Below, piece after piece: positions 25,004-34,359 of a DNA stretch of 64,000 nucleotides (the first letter of the stretch is position 1; each line of letters starts with the position of its first letter). The position numbers were made by a program, and so were the translations under genes. The notes beneath the pieces are model-generated. The model did not search any database. It saw only the letters and a program-made list of their open reading frames with translations, and was not told the DNA's origin. The stretch lies in the NCBI RefSeq assembly GCF_900105415.1, contig NZ_FNSM01000001.1, positions 3,014,501 through 3,078,500 on the forward strand. Direction: 5' to 3'. The DNA comes from Streptomyces sp. TLI_105. GTDB taxonomy: Bacteria > Actinomycetota > Actinomycetes > Streptomycetales > Streptomycetaceae.

Positions 25004-25006
25004 CGT

Positions 25007-26272
25007 TCAGCGTCCTCCGGTGCGGCGGCGGAGGCCCAGGGAGCCGCGGTCGCCGGCGCGGGCGAGCTGTTTCCCGGGGTTGCCGGGGGTGTCGGTCGCC
25101 GGCGCGCCGACCAGGCCCAGCTCTCCCGCGAGGGTCCACAGCGCCTGCTTGACGGTCGACTTGGCGTCGAGTTCGTGGAGGCGGCCGGCGTCGACGACGG
25201 CGGCGAGTTCCTTGAAGTGGGCGGGGACGGCGACGCCCGCGATCCGGGTGCCGGTGATCTTCTGGACGAGGGGCGGCTGAATCTCGGTGGAGCGGTGGTG
25301 GCGGTTGACCACCGTCGTGGTCTCCTCCGCCTTGCGGACCTGGAGCCGTTCCCACATCCGTACGGTCCGCTTGGCGGCCCGGACCGCGACCACGTCCGGG
25401 GTGGTGACGAGGAGCGCGGTGTCGGCCATCTCGATCGCGGCGGCGTTGGCGCTGTCGAGCCGGGAGCCGCAGTCGAGGACGACGACCTCGTGGCGGCCGC
25501 GCAGGGCGCTGACGACCTGGCGGGCGGCGCGGTCGGTGACCTCCTCGCCGCGCTCGCCCTCCGCCGGGGCGAGGAGCAGGGAGAGGCCGGTCTCGTGGAC
25601 GTAGACGGCGTCCTGGAGGACGCGGGGGGAGATGTCGGCGATGGTCGCGAGGTCGGCGACGGAGCGGCGGAACTGGACGTCGAGGTAGGAGGCGATGTCG
25701 CCGCTCTGGAGGTCCATGTCGACGAGGGCGACGCTGCGTCCGGAGGCGCGGGCGGCGAGGGCGAGGTGGACGGCGGTGACGGTGGCGCCGACGCCGCCCT
25801 TGGCGCCGCTGACGGTGACGACGGTGCCTCCGGGGCCGGCGACCGGCTCGGCGCCGGCGCCGAGGTGGCGGCGGACGCCGAGGGACCACTGGGCGGCGGC
25901 CTGGACGCGGCTGGCGAGTTCCTCGTAGCCGAGGGGGAGGGTGACGAGGCCTCGGGCGCCGGAGTCCATGGCGGCGGAGAAGAGGACGGGGCTGGCGTCG
26001 GCGGTGATGAGGACGACGCCGACGGCGGGGAAGCGGAGGGCGACCTCGCGGACGAGTTCGAGCGCGGGGACGGGTCCGATCCGCTCGTGGACGAGGACGA
26101 CCTCGGGGAGTTCGTCGAGGGAGGCGGCGGCGAGGCGCGCGAGGGTGTCGACGAGCTGGGTGGAGTCGGTGACCGGCTGGGCGGGTTCGGCGTCGGGGAG
26201 CTGGCTGAGCAGCGTACTGACGGACCGGGCCGCGTCGAGGTCGCCGACGGCAGGCAGGATCCTGGTGGTCAT
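25007..26272 (-). CDS. CpaE/TadZ-like MinD-family ATPase
   Basis: A 421-residue localisation ATPase of the Tad system. An atypical receiver-like domain (about 1-125) precedes the MinD/ParA ATPase domain, whose deviant Walker A is SGAKGGVGATVTAVHLA (about 144-160). LVDMDLQSGDIASYL and VVLDCGSRLDSANA follow. TadZ proteins place the pilus machine in the cell. It follows the SAF/CpaB gene by 7 bases. Confidence 0.92.
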   Translation of the reverse strand: MTTRILPAVGDLDAARSVSTLLSQLPDAEPAQPVTDSTQLVDTLARLAAASLDELPEVVLVHERIGPVPALELVREVALRFPAVGVVLITADASPVLFSAAMDSGARGLVTLPLGYEELASRVQAAAQWSLGVRRHLGAGAEPVAGPGGTVVTVSGAKGGVGATVTAVHLALAARASGRSVALVDMDLQSGDIASYLDVQFRRSVADLATIADISPRVLQDAVYVHETGLSLLLAPAEGERGEEVTDRAARQVVSALRGRHEVVVLDCGSRLDSANAAAIEMADTALLVTTPDVVAVRAAKRTVRMWERLQVRKAEETTTVVNRHHRSTEIQPPLVQKITGTRIAGVAVPAHFKELAAVVDAGRLHELDAKSTVKQALWTLAGELGLVGAPATDTPGNPGKQLARAGDRGSLGLRRRTGGR

Positions 26273-26279
26273 ACCGGCC

Positions 26280-26987
26280 TCACTTGTCCTTGTCGAGCGT
26301 GTAGGTGCGGTCGCCCTTGTCGACCGGGGAGCCGGCCGTGGACGGGGCGACGAGGGCGAGGCGTACGTGCTCGGCGAAGGACTCGGCGTACGCGACGCGC
26401 TGGGTGTCGAGGGTGGAGAGCGCGAAGGTGACGGGGACGGCGGAGGTGGCGCGGTTCGCGCGGTCGGAGCTGTCGGAGACCGGGGTGAGCTTGCCGATGT
26501 CGAGGACGCGGGCGCCGGTGACGATCAGCCGGGACTGGTCGGGGTCGCCCTTCTTCTCGCCGGCGAAGGTCGCGTAGATGTTGACGGTGACACCGGCGGT
26601 GATCTTGCCCGCGACGCCGGCGGCGGCGTCGACCATGATCGCGATCTCCTGCTCTCCCGGCCTGAGCTGGGGACGTTCGACGATCATGTCGGTCTGGAGG
26701 AGGGAGCCGGCCTTGAGCTCGGTGACGGCGATCTTGCCCTCGATCTGGCGGAGGTCGGTGACGGCGGTGGAGGAGAGCCAGCGCTTGGGGATGGAGATCT
26801 TCTCGAACAGGTTCGCGCTCAGGGGCTTGTAGGGCTCCACGTCCCTCGCGAGCCGGTAGGCCGTGGTCTCCGGGCCGACCTTGGAGTTCACGTCGCTGAT
26901 GACGGCGAGGACACCGGCGAAGGCGCCGAGGGCGCACAGGACGGAGAGCAGCAGCAGGATCACGCCGCGGCGCTGGCGGGAGTTCAT
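26280..26987 (-). CDS. CpaB/RcpC-like SAF-domain protein
   Basis: A 235-residue protein with one N-terminal TM (about 6-30) and an SAF domain (about 50-120: YRLARDVEPYKPLSANLFEK, then GSLLQTDMI), followed by the RcpC/CpaB C-terminal region. In Gram-negatives CpaB supports the outer-membrane secretin; in Streptomyces there is none, so it may bind peptidoglycan or line the exit path. GAGGAAG before the ATG supports this start over the longer frame. Confidence 0.88.
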   Translation of the reverse strand: MNSRQRRGVILLLLSVLCALGAFAGVLAVISDVNSKVGPETTAYRLARDVEPYKPLSANLFEKISIPKRWLSSTAVTDLRQIEGKIAVTELKAGSLLQTDMIVERPQLRPGEQEIAIMVDAAAGVAGKITAGVTVNIYATFAGEKKGDPDQSRLIVTGARVLDIGKLTPVSDSSDRANRATSAVPVTFALSTLDTQRVAYAESFAEHVRLALVAPSTAGSPVDKGDRTYTLDKDK

Positions 26988-27042
26988 GGCCGTACTTCCT
27001 CGGTCGGGGTCGTGGGGTGGTGGCGGTGGCGCGCGGGACCGC

Positions 27043-28062
27043 TCACGGCAGCGCGGCGCGGACGGCCCCGGCGCCGGGTCCGAGGGCACGGGCGTGCGCG
27101 CCGGGCCGTGCCCCGGGCCCGGGGCCGTGTCCGCCCTCCCGCGACCCCGACCCCAGGGCGCGGGTCCCCGGGTCGGGGGGTGGCGGGGCGGCCGGGGGCA
27201 GCGGGGCGGCGCAGAAGCCGCAGCGGTCGCCGATGAGTTCCATCCCGCACCAGTGGCAGGTCTCGCGGCGTACGGAGGAGACGAGCTGGTGGAGGACGGA
27301 CGGGTCGGGCAGGTACGCGGCGAACTCGACGAGCTTGCCGGTGCCCCACCAGCCGGGCGAGGAGGCGGGCAGGGGCACCTCGTGCACGGGCCCCGGGATC
27401 CGCCACCGGGGTACGAGGGCGGTGGTGGGCCAGTCGGTCTGGAGCTGGCCGCGGGCGAGGAGGAGTTCGGTGGCGAACTCGGGTCCGGCGAGGGACTCCC
27501 CGCCGGAAGCGGAAGCGGAACGAGAGCCGGACCCGGAAGCGGAACCGGAACGAGAGCCGAGCCGGACGATCTGCGGGGTCGGTCCGGCGAGGACGGCGAA
27601 GTGGGCGCCGGGGAGCCAGCCCTTGAGGTGGGAGCCGAGGCTCACGGGGACGCGGTCGAGCCGGGAGACGGAGCCGAGGACGGCGCCGGCGTAGATGTAG
27701 TGGGCGAGCAGCCGGGCGGCGGAGGCGAGGACTCCGGCGTTGAGGTCGTAGCCGGCGAGCTGCCGCAGCTGGCGGACGAGGACGGCCGCGCCGAGGGGCG
27801 GCAGGTCGGTCCTGACCAGCGCGATCCGGTCACTCTCCAGGAGGGAGCGGACGGCGTGCAGGCGGTGCTCGACGGCGGCGGGCGCGGCGGTGGGGCAGAC
27901 GACGACCACGTGTCCGTACCGGGCGAGGAGTTGCTGCATGTCGGCGAGGGAGGCGTCGAGCGAGCGGGTCTCGGGGGGCGGGAGGACGGCGGCCTGCGGG
28001 GTCCCGGGGTCGGTCGGCGGCAGCACCAGGTCGGCGCTGGTGACGGCGATCGCTGTCGGCAC
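27043..28062 (-). CDS. Tad-locus protein with zinc ribbon
   Basis: A 339-residue protein, probably the first gene of the pilus operon. The N-terminal 190 residues look like a P-loop-less alpha/beta domain (GHVVVVCPTAAPAAVEHRLH). A Ser/Gly/Arg repeat encoded by CGGAAG/CGAGAG-type hexamers follows, then a second domain. A treble-clef or zinc ribbon CHWCGMELIGDRCGFC lies near residue 280 and a Gly/Pro/Ala tail ends the protein. No assigned function; it recurs in Streptomyces Tad loci. GTG start preceded by a G-rich stretch. Confidence 0.78.
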   Translation of the reverse strand: MPTAIAVTSADLVLPPTDPGTPQAAVLPPPETRSLDASLADMQQLLARYGHVVVVCPTAAPAAVEHRLHAVRSLLESDRIALVRTDLPPLGAAVLVRQLRQLAGYDLNAGVLASAARLLAHYIYAGAVLGSVSRLDRVPVSLGSHLKGWLPGAHFAVLAGPTPQIVRLGSRSGSASGSGSRSASASGGESLAGPEFATELLLARGQLQTDWPTTALVPRWRIPGPVHEVPLPASSPGWWGTGKLVEFAAYLPDPSVLHQLVSSVRRETCHWCGMELIGDRCGFCAAPLPPAAPPPPDPGTRALGSGSREGGHGPGPGARPGAHARALGPGAGAVRAALP

Positions 28063-28458
28063 GTCGGGCCCCCCGTCCCCTCCGGCCTCCGGCGCCCCGG
28101 GGGCCGCGGATCACTTACCGCGTTCGCGGCGTCACCGCAGGGTGCCGCCGTCTCTGCACCTTATCCACGTCGCCCGGGGTGGTGAACACACAATCCGCCA
28201 AGCTGTCCCCACTAATTTGCGCCCTGACCTCGCCCCCTGGAGCGGCCCCGGCCCGGGCCCCCGGGAGCCGGGTTCCGACCCCGGACCCTTCTCACGGCCG
28301 AACGCCGTTCGTCGCGCGGGGTATTGACAAGGCGATTGGTCTGGACCAACTTGTTCCGACAGCGGTGGCCGCCGCCGGTACCCCCGTACCCGCACCTCCC
28401 CTCCGTACGACGACGTACGGCACCTCCACATCCCCAACTCCCCCACCGGAGGATGCAC
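28063..28458. promoter_or_regulatory. Divergent control region, pilus operon / chitinase
   Basis: The 396-base spacer holds the chitinase promoter and DasR site (28324-28352) on the right and should hold the pilus operon promoter near 28063-28200. The middle contains only GC-rich sequence without ORF character. A lone TTATCCACG (28161-28169) is not taken as functional. Confidence 0.5.
28324..28352 (+). promoter_or_regulatory. Chitinase promoter overlapping a DasR-type operator
   Basis: TTGACA (28324-28329) is a perfect -35. About 17 bases on, CAACTT (28347-28352) is a plausible -10. Between them lies TTGGTCTGGACCAA (28336-28349), an inverted repeat matching the known DasR (dre) consensus around TGGTCTAGACCA. 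DasR binding there would block RNA polymerase until N-acetylglucosamine-derived signals release it. Regulatory role is inferred from motif and target gene. Confidence 0.75.
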
Positions 28459-30174
28459 GTGGACCGCACCACCACCCGCCCGCACGGACGCCGCCTGCTC
28501 GGCGGAGCGCTCGCGCTCGCCGTCGGCTCCGGGCTCGTCCTCGTCGGCGGAGCCGGCACCGCACAGGCGGCGGACGTCAACGTCGCCAGGAACGCCGGGT
28601 TCGAGAACGGCCTCGCCAACTGGTCCTGTTCCGCCGGGAGCGGCGCCGCCGTCTCCTCGCCGGTCCGCACCGGCGCCGGCGCCCTGCGCGCCACCCCGGC
28701 CGGTCTCGACAACGCCAAGTGCGTGCAGAACGTGACCGTGAAGCCCAACTCGACGTACACGCTGAGCGCCTGGGTCCAGGGCGGCTACGCCTACCTCGGC
28801 GCGAACAACACCGGGACCGGCACCGGGACCGTCTCCACCTGGACGCCCGACAGCCCCTCCTGGAAGCAGCTCACCACCACCTTCACCACCGGGGCGAGCA
28901 CCACCTCCGTCGAGATCTACACCCACGGCTGGTACGGCACCTCCCCGTACTCCGTCGACGACGTGAGCGTCTTCGGGCCCGACGGGGGCGGCGGCCAGGA
29001 CCCCGACCCGACCGTCCCGTCCACCCCGGCCGGTCTCGCCGCCGGCACGGTCACCACCGGTTCCGTCGCCCTGAGCTGGGGGGCGGTCTCCGGCGCCACG
29101 GGCTACAAGGTGTACCGCGACGGCGGCAACCCGCAGACCGTGACCGGCACGTCCGCCACCGTCACGGGGCTGACCGCCGACACCGCCTACCAGTTCCAGG
29201 TCTCCGCGACGAACGCCGCCGGCGAGTCCGCGAAGTCCGCCGCCGTGACGGCCCGCACCGCCAAGGCCACCGACCCGGGCCCCGGCCCGGCCGTGCCCAA
29301 GCACGCCGTGACCGGCTACTGGCAGAACTTCGACAACGGCGCCGCGAAGCAGAAGCTGCGGGACGTCCAGGCGGCGTACGACATCATCGCCGTCTCCTTC
29401 GCGGACTCCACCGCCACGCCCGGCCAGATCGCCTTCACCCTCGACCCGGCCGTCGGCTACGCCTCGGTCGCCGACTTCAAGGCCGACGTCGCGGCCAAGA
29501 AGGCGGCCGGCAAGTCCGTGATCCTCTCCGTCGGCGGCGAGAAGGGCAACGTCACCATCAACAGTGACGCCACCGCGACCGCCTTCGCCGACAGCGCGTA
29601 CGCCCTGATGCAGGAGTACGGCTTCAACGGGATCGACATCGACCTGGAGCACGGCGTCAACGCCACGTACCTCACCAAGGCGCTGCGGCAGCTCTCCGCC
29701 AAGGCGGGCTCCTCCATGGTCCTGACGATGGCCCCGCAGACCATCGACATGCAGAACACGGGCTCCGAGTACTTCAAGACCGCGCTCGCCGTGAAGGACA
29801 TCCTCACGGTGGTCAACACCCAGTACTACAACAGTGGTTCGATGCTGGGCTGTGACGGCAAGGTCTACAGCCAGGGCTCGGTGGACTTCCTCACCGCCCT
29901 CGCCTGCATCCAGCTCCAGGGCGGCCTCGCCCCGTCCCAGGTCGGCCTGGGCGTCCCCGCCTCCACGCGGGGAGCGGGCAGCGGCTACGTCGACCCGCAG
30001 GTCGTGAAGAACGCGCTCGACTGCCTGACCAGGGGCACCGGCTGCGGCACCTTCAAGCCCGCCCAGACCTGGCCGTCGCTGCGCGGCGCCATGACCTGGT
30101 CGACCAACTGGGACGCGACGGCCGGCAACGCCTGGTCGAACGTGGTGGGCCCGCACGTGCACAACCTGCCGTAG
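28459..30174 (+). CDS. Secreted GH18 chitinase (CBM - FnIII - GH18)
   Basis: A 571-residue exported enzyme that hydrolyses chitin. Signal peptide to about residue 38 (GTAQA); carbohydrate-binding module (about 39-175: NAGFENGLANWSC); Gly/Pro linker; fibronectin III domain (about 188-275); GH18 catalytic domain (about 288-571) with VILSVGGEKG and FNGIDIDLEHG, Glu397 being the proton donor. The GTG is preferred to the ATG 6 bases upstream because GGAGG directly abuts that ATG but stands 6 bases from the GTG. A DasR operator controls it. Confidence 0.95.
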   Translation: MDRTTTRPHGRRLLGGALALAVGSGLVLVGGAGTAQAADVNVARNAGFENGLANWSCSAGSGAAVSSPVRTGAGALRATPAGLDNAKCVQNVTVKPNSTYTLSAWVQGGYAYLGANNTGTGTGTVSTWTPDSPSWKQLTTTFTTGASTTSVEIYTHGWYGTSPYSVDDVSVFGPDGGGGQDPDPTVPSTPAGLAAGTVTTGSVALSWGAVSGATGYKVYRDGGNPQTVTGTSATVTGLTADTAYQFQVSATNAAGESAKSAAVTARTAKATDPGPGPAVPKHAVTGYWQNFDNGAAKQKLRDVQAAYDIIAVSFADSTATPGQIAFTLDPAVGYASVADFKADVAAKKAAGKSVILSVGGEKGNVTINSDATATAFADSAYALMQEYGFNGIDIDLEHGVNATYLTKALRQLSAKAGSSMVLTMAPQTIDMQNTGSEYFKTALAVKDILTVVNTQYYNSGSMLGCDGKVYSQGSVDFLTALACIQLQGGLAPSQVGLGVPASTRGAGSGYVDPQVVKNALDCLTRGTGCGTFKPAQTWPSLRGAMTWSTNWDATAGNAWSNVVGPHVHNLP

Positions 30175-30189
30175 CGGTCCCGAGACGTC

Positions 30190-30225
30190 GGCGCGGCGCC
30201 ACCGCTCCCCCGGCGGCGCCGCGCC
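30190..30225. terminator. Terminator between chitinase and Ser/Thr kinase
   Basis: GGCGCGGCGCC (30190-30200) pairs with GGCGCCGCGCC (30215-30225) around a 14-base loop; it lies between two convergent genes and can serve both. Confidence 0.75.
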
Positions 30226-30229
30226 TTCG

Positions 30230-31654
30230 TCACGCGGGCAGGTAGTGGCGCAGCACCGGGTCGAGCAGCCGGATCCACTCGTCGACCCGGGCGGCGCGGC
30301 GGCCGTCGACCTCGCAGTCGTAGACCGAGCCGTCGTAGAGCGTGACGGCGACGCGCAGCACCCGGTCGCGCCGGACGCGCTCGTACCGTACGGCGCCGAT
30401 CTCGCTCCAGAGGAAGTCGGCCTCCTCGCCGAAGAAGTGCAGGGAGACCCCGGTCCCGTCGACGGCGATCCCGGAGTTCCGGTCGGCGGCGGTGAAGTCC
30501 GGCGCGGGCGGCGGCGGCACGAGGGGCGGCGGCGGAAGGTAGTAGGCGGGATGCGGTACGGGGGCAGGGGCGGGGACGGGGTGCGGTACGGGGCCGGGGA
30601 CGGCGTCCTGGACACCGGCGCCCGGCATCGACGTCGCCGGCGCGCGGCCGGGCGGCAGCACGGCACCGAAGGACCCGGGCACGGCGTCGGCGGGCGGCCC
30701 CTGGGGCGTGGACATCGGCACCGCGTCGGCGGGCGTCGACGCGGCCACCCGGGGGTCCGGCACCACGGACGGCACCGAGGGCGCTACGGGCGGCCCGAAC
30801 GCCCCGGCCACAGCCCCGGCCCCGGCCTCGCCCCCGGCTCCGGCTCCGGACCGCCCCTCCATCAGCTCGTCCATGATGGCGTCCGGAGTGGGCCGTTCGG
30901 CGGGGTCCTTGGCGAGGCAGCGCCCCACGAGCGACCGCAGCGCCTCCGGTACGGCGCCGAGGTCGGGGGCTTCGTGCACCGACCGGTACATGAGCCCCAT
31001 CGGCGTCCCCTCGCCGAAGGGCCGCCCGCCGGCCGCGGCGACGAGGACGGCGCCGAGCGCGAAGACGTCGGCGGCGCCGGTCACCTCCTCGCCGAGGGCC
31101 TGTTCGGGGGCGAGGTAGCCGGGGGTGCCGAAGGCGGAGCCGGTGGCGGTGAGCCGGGTGGACTCCAGGGCGCGGGCGATCCCGAAGTCGAGGACGCGCG
31201 GCCCGTCGGCGGCCATGACGATGTTGCCGGGCTTGAGGTCGCGGTGGACGAGCCCGCAGGCGTGGATCGCCTCCAGGGCCTCGGCGAGCGCGGCGCCCAG
31301 GGAGCGCAGCCGCCGCTCGTCCATGGGGCCTTCGGCGGTGAGGAGTCCGGAGAGGGTGGGCCCCGGGATGTAGGCGGTGGCGAGCCAGGGGGACTCCGCC
31401 TCGGGGTCGGCGTCGACGACCTGTGCGGTGTGGAATCCGCCGACCTGCCGGGCCGCGGCGACCTCGGCGCGGAAGCGGGCGCGGAAGGACGGATCGGAGG
31501 CGAGTTCCGGCCGCGCGACCTTGACGGCGACGGCGCGCCCGCCGCGCGATCGGGCCAGATAGACGGTGCCCATGCCGCCTTCGCCTAGCTTGTGCTCGAT
31601 GACGTATCTACCGATGAGGGTCCCCACGCGGGACAGTATGGCCGAACTCCCCAT
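30230..31654 (-). CDS. Ser/Thr protein kinase, PASTA-less, with soluble C-terminal domain
   Basis: About 474 residues. Kinase domain (about 15-270): GEGGMGTVYLAR glycine loop, VAVKVARPE Lys, HRDLKPGNIV, DFGIAR and APEQALGEE. A long Pro/Ala/Val-rich linker (about 275-390) is followed by a compact beta-rich domain (about 390-474) starting DRNSGIAVDGTGVSLHFFGEE. No TM helix is seen, so it is cytoplasmic, unlike PknB. Targets unknown. The start is uncertain: ATG 31654 is used, but GTG 31627 directly before GTLIGRYVIE is also possible. Confidence 0.9.
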   Translation of the reverse strand: MGSSAILSRVGTLIGRYVIEHKLGEGGMGTVYLARSRGGRAVAVKVARPELASDPSFRARFRAEVAAARQVGGFHTAQVVDADPEAESPWLATAYIPGPTLSGLLTAEGPMDERRLRSLGAALAEALEAIHACGLVHRDLKPGNIVMAADGPRVLDFGIARALESTRLTATGSAFGTPGYLAPEQALGEEVTGAADVFALGAVLVAAAGGRPFGEGTPMGLMYRSVHEAPDLGAVPEALRSLVGRCLAKDPAERPTPDAIMDELMEGRSGAGAGGEAGAGAVAGAFGPPVAPSVPSVVPDPRVAASTPADAVPMSTPQGPPADAVPGSFGAVLPPGRAPATSMPGAGVQDAVPGPVPHPVPAPAPVPHPAYYLPPPPLVPPPPAPDFTAADRNSGIAVDGTGVSLHFFGEEADFLWSEIGAVRYERVRRDRVLRVAVTLYDGSVYDCEVDGRRAARVDEWIRLLDPVLRHYLPA

Positions 31655-31776
31655 CTTGACCCGTTCATGACATAGACGGACCATGTGCCCGGACACTCAC
31701 ACGTCCGGGCCGTCATGCGTCCGGACACCCGCACGACTCGGTCGCACTCCCCCACACTCCCCACCCAGGAGACAGC

Positions 31777-33129
31777 ATGCGACGTCCCACACGCGGCAGA
31801 AGGTCCGCCACCCTCGCGGCCCTCGTGGCGTTCGCCCTCGCGGCGCCCCTCTCCGCGCTCACCACACCCGCCGGCGCCGACCCGGCGCCGACCGCCGCCC
31901 GTATCGCCTCCGGCGCGGAGGAGGTGATCCGGCAGTACGAGATCGCCGGACCGTCCACCGTCGCCGCCCGCACCGCGCTGACCGCCACCGGCGTCTCGAT
32001 CGACGAGGTCGACGCCCGCTCGGTCGTCGTCAGCGCCAACACCGAACAGCTCGCCCGGCTCAAGGCCCTGGGCTACGCGCCGGTCGCCCTGCCCGGCCCG
32101 CCCGACCGCTCCACCGCGGCCGACAAGACGGCCGGCCCGCTCGACTTCCCCTCCGCCGACGCGAAGTACCACAACTACGCGGAGACGAACGCGGAGATCG
32201 ACCAGCGCCTCGCCGCCTACCCCTCGATCATGAGCAAGCGGGTCATCGGCAAGACGTACCAGGGCCGCGACATCGTCGCCATCAAGGTCAGCGACAACGT
32301 CGGCACGGACGAGGCCGAGCCCGAGGTCCTCTTCACCCACCACCAGCACGCCCGCGAGCACCTCACCGTCGAGATGGCGCTCTACCTGCTGCGCGAACTC
32401 GGCGCGGGCTACGGCACGGACGCCCGCATCACGAACATGGTGAACGGCCGCGAGATCTGGATCGTCCCCGACCTCAACCCGGACGGCGGCGAGTACGACA
32501 TCGCGAGCGGCTCCTACCGCAGCTGGCGCAAGAACCGGCAGCCCAACGCCAACTCCTCGTACATCGGCACCGACCTCAACCGGAACTGGGACTACAAGTG
32601 GGGCTGCTGCGGCGGCTCCTCCGGCACGAAGAGCTCCGAGACCTACCGGGGCGCGGCCCCCGAGTCGGCTCCCGAGGTGAAGGTCGTCGCCGACTTCGTC
32701 CGCTCCCGGGTGGTCGGCGGCAAGCAGCAGATCACGGCGGCCATCGACTTCCACACGTACAGCGAGCTGGTCCTCTGGCCCTTCGGCTGGACCACGGCGA
32801 ACACCACCACGGGCATGACCCAGGACGACCGCGACGCCTTCGCGACCGTCGGCGGCAAGATGGCCGCGAGCAACGGCTACACGCCCGAGCAGTCCAGCGA
32901 CCTGTACATCACGGACGGCTCGATCGACGACTACCTGTGGGGTGCGCACAAGATCTTCGCGTACACCTTCGAGATGTACCCGTCCTCGGGCGGCGGCGGC
33001 TTCTACCCGCCCGACGAGGTCATCGAACGCGAGACGAGCCGCAACCGCGACGCCGTCCTCCAGCTCCTGGAGAACGCGGACTGCATGTACCGCTCGATCG
33101 GCAAGCAGGCGCAGTACTGCGCGGCCTGA
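31777..33129 (+). CDS. Secreted M14 zinc carboxypeptidase
   Basis: A 450-residue exported metallopeptidase of the carboxypeptidase T/A group. Signal peptide to about residue 35, pro-region (about 36-120), catalytic domain (about 125-445). Zinc ligands are in [14 protein letters not shown] (HxxE) and the His of [13 protein letters not shown]; the catalytic Glu is in [24 protein letters not shown] lies 8 bases before the ATG. It removes C-terminal residues from peptides for nutrition. A strong terminator follows. Confidence 0.95.
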   Translation: MRRPTRGRRSATLAALVAFALAAPLSALTTPAGADPAPTAARIASGAEEVIRQYEIAGPSTVAARTALTATGVSIDEVDARSVVVSANTEQLARLKALGYAPVALPGPPDRSTAADKTAGPLDFPSADAKYHNYAETNAEIDQRLAAYPSIMSKRVIGKTYQGRDIVAIKVSDNVGTDEAEPEVLFTHHQHAREHLTVEMALYLLRELGAGYGTDARITNMVNGREIWIVPDLNPDGGEYDIASGSYRSWRKNRQPNANSSYIGTDLNRNWDYKWGCCGGSSGTKSSETYRGAAPESAPEVKVVADFVRSRVVGGKQQITAAIDFHTYSELVLWPFGWTTANTTTGMTQDDRDAFATVGGKMAASNGYTPEQSSDLYITDGSIDDYLWGAHKIFAYTFEMYPSSGGGGFYPPDEVIERETSRNRDAVLQLLENADCMYRSIGKQAQYCAA

Positions 33130-33144
33130 CGGCCCGTAGGCGAA

Positions 33145-33177
33145 GGGGTGCCCCGGCCGTGACGGCCGGGGCACCCC
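33145..33177. terminator. Terminator between carboxypeptidase and ridA-like gene
   Basis: GGGGTGCCCCGGCCGT (33145-33160) and ACGGCCGGGGCACCCC (33162-33177) form a near-perfect 33-base palindrome, between convergent genes. Confidence 0.85.
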
Positions 33178-33190
33178 GTGCTTCGGCGGC

Positions 33191-33601
33191 TCAGTCCAGG
33201 ACGGCGAGGGCGTCGACCTCGATGAGGAGGCCGGGCGGGAGGCCGACGTAGACCGTGGTGCGGGCGGCGGCGGGGGCCTCGAGGTCCTGCTCCTCGAAGT
33301 ACTGGTTGTAGATCTCGTTCATCTCGGCGAAGTGGTCCACGTCGGTGAGGTAGACGCGCATCATCATCACGTCGTCCCAGCTCGCGCCGCCCTCCTCCAG
33401 GATCGCCCTGACGTTGGCGAAGGTCTGCAGGGTCTGCTCGCGCAGCGTCGGGCCGGCGACCGTCGGCGCCTGGCCCTCGACGGCGGGCAGGAAGCCGACC
33501 TGGCCGGCGACCTGGAGGATGTTGCCCTTCCGCACGCCGTGCGAGAACTTCGCGGGCGGGGCGGTGTGGGTGGCGGGGGTGATCGCGGTCTTCTCGCTCA
33601 T
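33191..33601 (-). CDS. RidA family enamine/imine deaminase
   Basis: A 136-residue RidA/YjgF protein. It hydrolyses reactive enamine/imine intermediates such as 2-aminoacrylate released by PLP dehydratases. Features: LQVAGQVGFLPAV, FANVRAILEEGGASWDDVMM, RVYLTDVDHFAEMN and the C-terminal RTTVYVGLPPGLLIEVDALA with the conserved Arg. It is the last gene of a coupled kinase-IclR-RidA operon (ATGA overlap) that faces a PLP dehydratase gene, which fits its chemistry. Confidence 0.93.
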   Translation of the reverse strand: MSEKTAITPATHTAPPAKFSHGVRKGNILQVAGQVGFLPAVEGQAPTVAGPTLREQTLQTFANVRAILEEGGASWDDVMMMRVYLTDVDHFAEMNEIYNQYFEEQDLEAPAAARTTVYVGLPPGLLIEVDALAVLD

Positions 33602-34359
33602 GCGGTGTCCTTCGTAGCGGGCTTGCCGGAGTACTCGCGGCTGATGGCGTCCGCGGTGCCGCGCACCTCCGGGAGGAGGGTGAGGAGTTCCTCGGCGGTG
33701 ACGACCACGTTGGGCGCCGAGACCGACAGGGCGGCGACGACCCGCCCGTCCGCGCCCCGGACGGGCGCGCCGACGCAGTTGATGGACTCCTCGTGGCCAC
33801 CGAGATCGGTGGCCCAACCCTGTTCTCGTACGGTCGCCAGCTCCTTGAGGAAGGCGGCGGCGTTCGGCGTCGAACGGGGCGTGTACGGGGGGTAGTCGAG
33901 CTTCGCGGCGACGGCGCGCCGCTCCGGCTCGGGCAGGTCGGCGAGGAGCAGCTTGGCGACGGCGGCGACGGTGATCGCGACGGGCTTGCCGATGCGCGAG
34001 TACATGCGGACCGGGTAGCGGCTCTCGACCTTGTCGATGTAGACGACCTCGCCCTCCTCGTACACGGCGAGGTGGACCGTGTGGCCTGTCCGCTCGTTGA
34101 GGGCGAGGAGGTAGGGGTGGGCGATCTCGCGGACGTCGAGGTTCTCGACGGACTCCTGGGCGAGCGCGAAGAGACGGGCGCCGAGGCGGTAGCGCTGGTC
34201 CTGCTGCCGGTGGACGAGACCGTGCTCGTGGAGGGTGCGCAGCAGCCGCAGGGCCGTGGACTTGTGGACGCCGAGCCGCTCGGCGACCTGCCCGAGATCG
34301 GCGGGACCCTGGGCGAGCAGCGGCAGGATGCTGAGCGCCCGGTCGACGGTCTGGCTCAT
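33598..34359 (-). CDS. IclR family transcriptional regulator
   Basis: A 253-residue IclR/KdgR-type regulator. Winged HTH (about 1-60: LGVHKSTALRLLRTLHEHGL) and effector-binding domain (about 75-245: IGKPVAITVAAVAKLLLADL and SINCVGAPVRGADGRVVAALSVS). It overlaps both neighbours by four bases. It probably controls both arms of the divergent module through the TTGC palindromes near 35861-35892. KdgR-like proteins respond to keto-deoxy sugar acids, in line with the pathway suggested for the module. Confidence 0.93.
   Translation of the reverse strand: MSQTVDRALSILPLLAQGPADLGQVAERLGVHKSTALRLLRTLHEHGLVHRQQDQRYRLGARLFALAQESVENLDVREIAHPYLLALNERTGHTVHLAVYEEGEVVYIDKVESRYPVRMYSRIGKPVAITVAAVAKLLLADLPEPERRAVAAKLDYPPYTPRSTPNAAAFLKELATVREQGWATDLGGHEESINCVGAPVRGADGRVVAALSVSAPNVVVTAEELLTLLPEVRGTADAISREYSGKPATKDTA

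Noticed and set aside
28161..28169. DnaA-box-like TTATCCACG
   Set aside because: Single copy with one mismatch, no dnaA/dnaN neighbourhood; not an origin.
28453..28455. ATG as chitinase start
   Set aside because: GGAGG directly abuts it with no spacing; the GTG six bases on has proper spacing.
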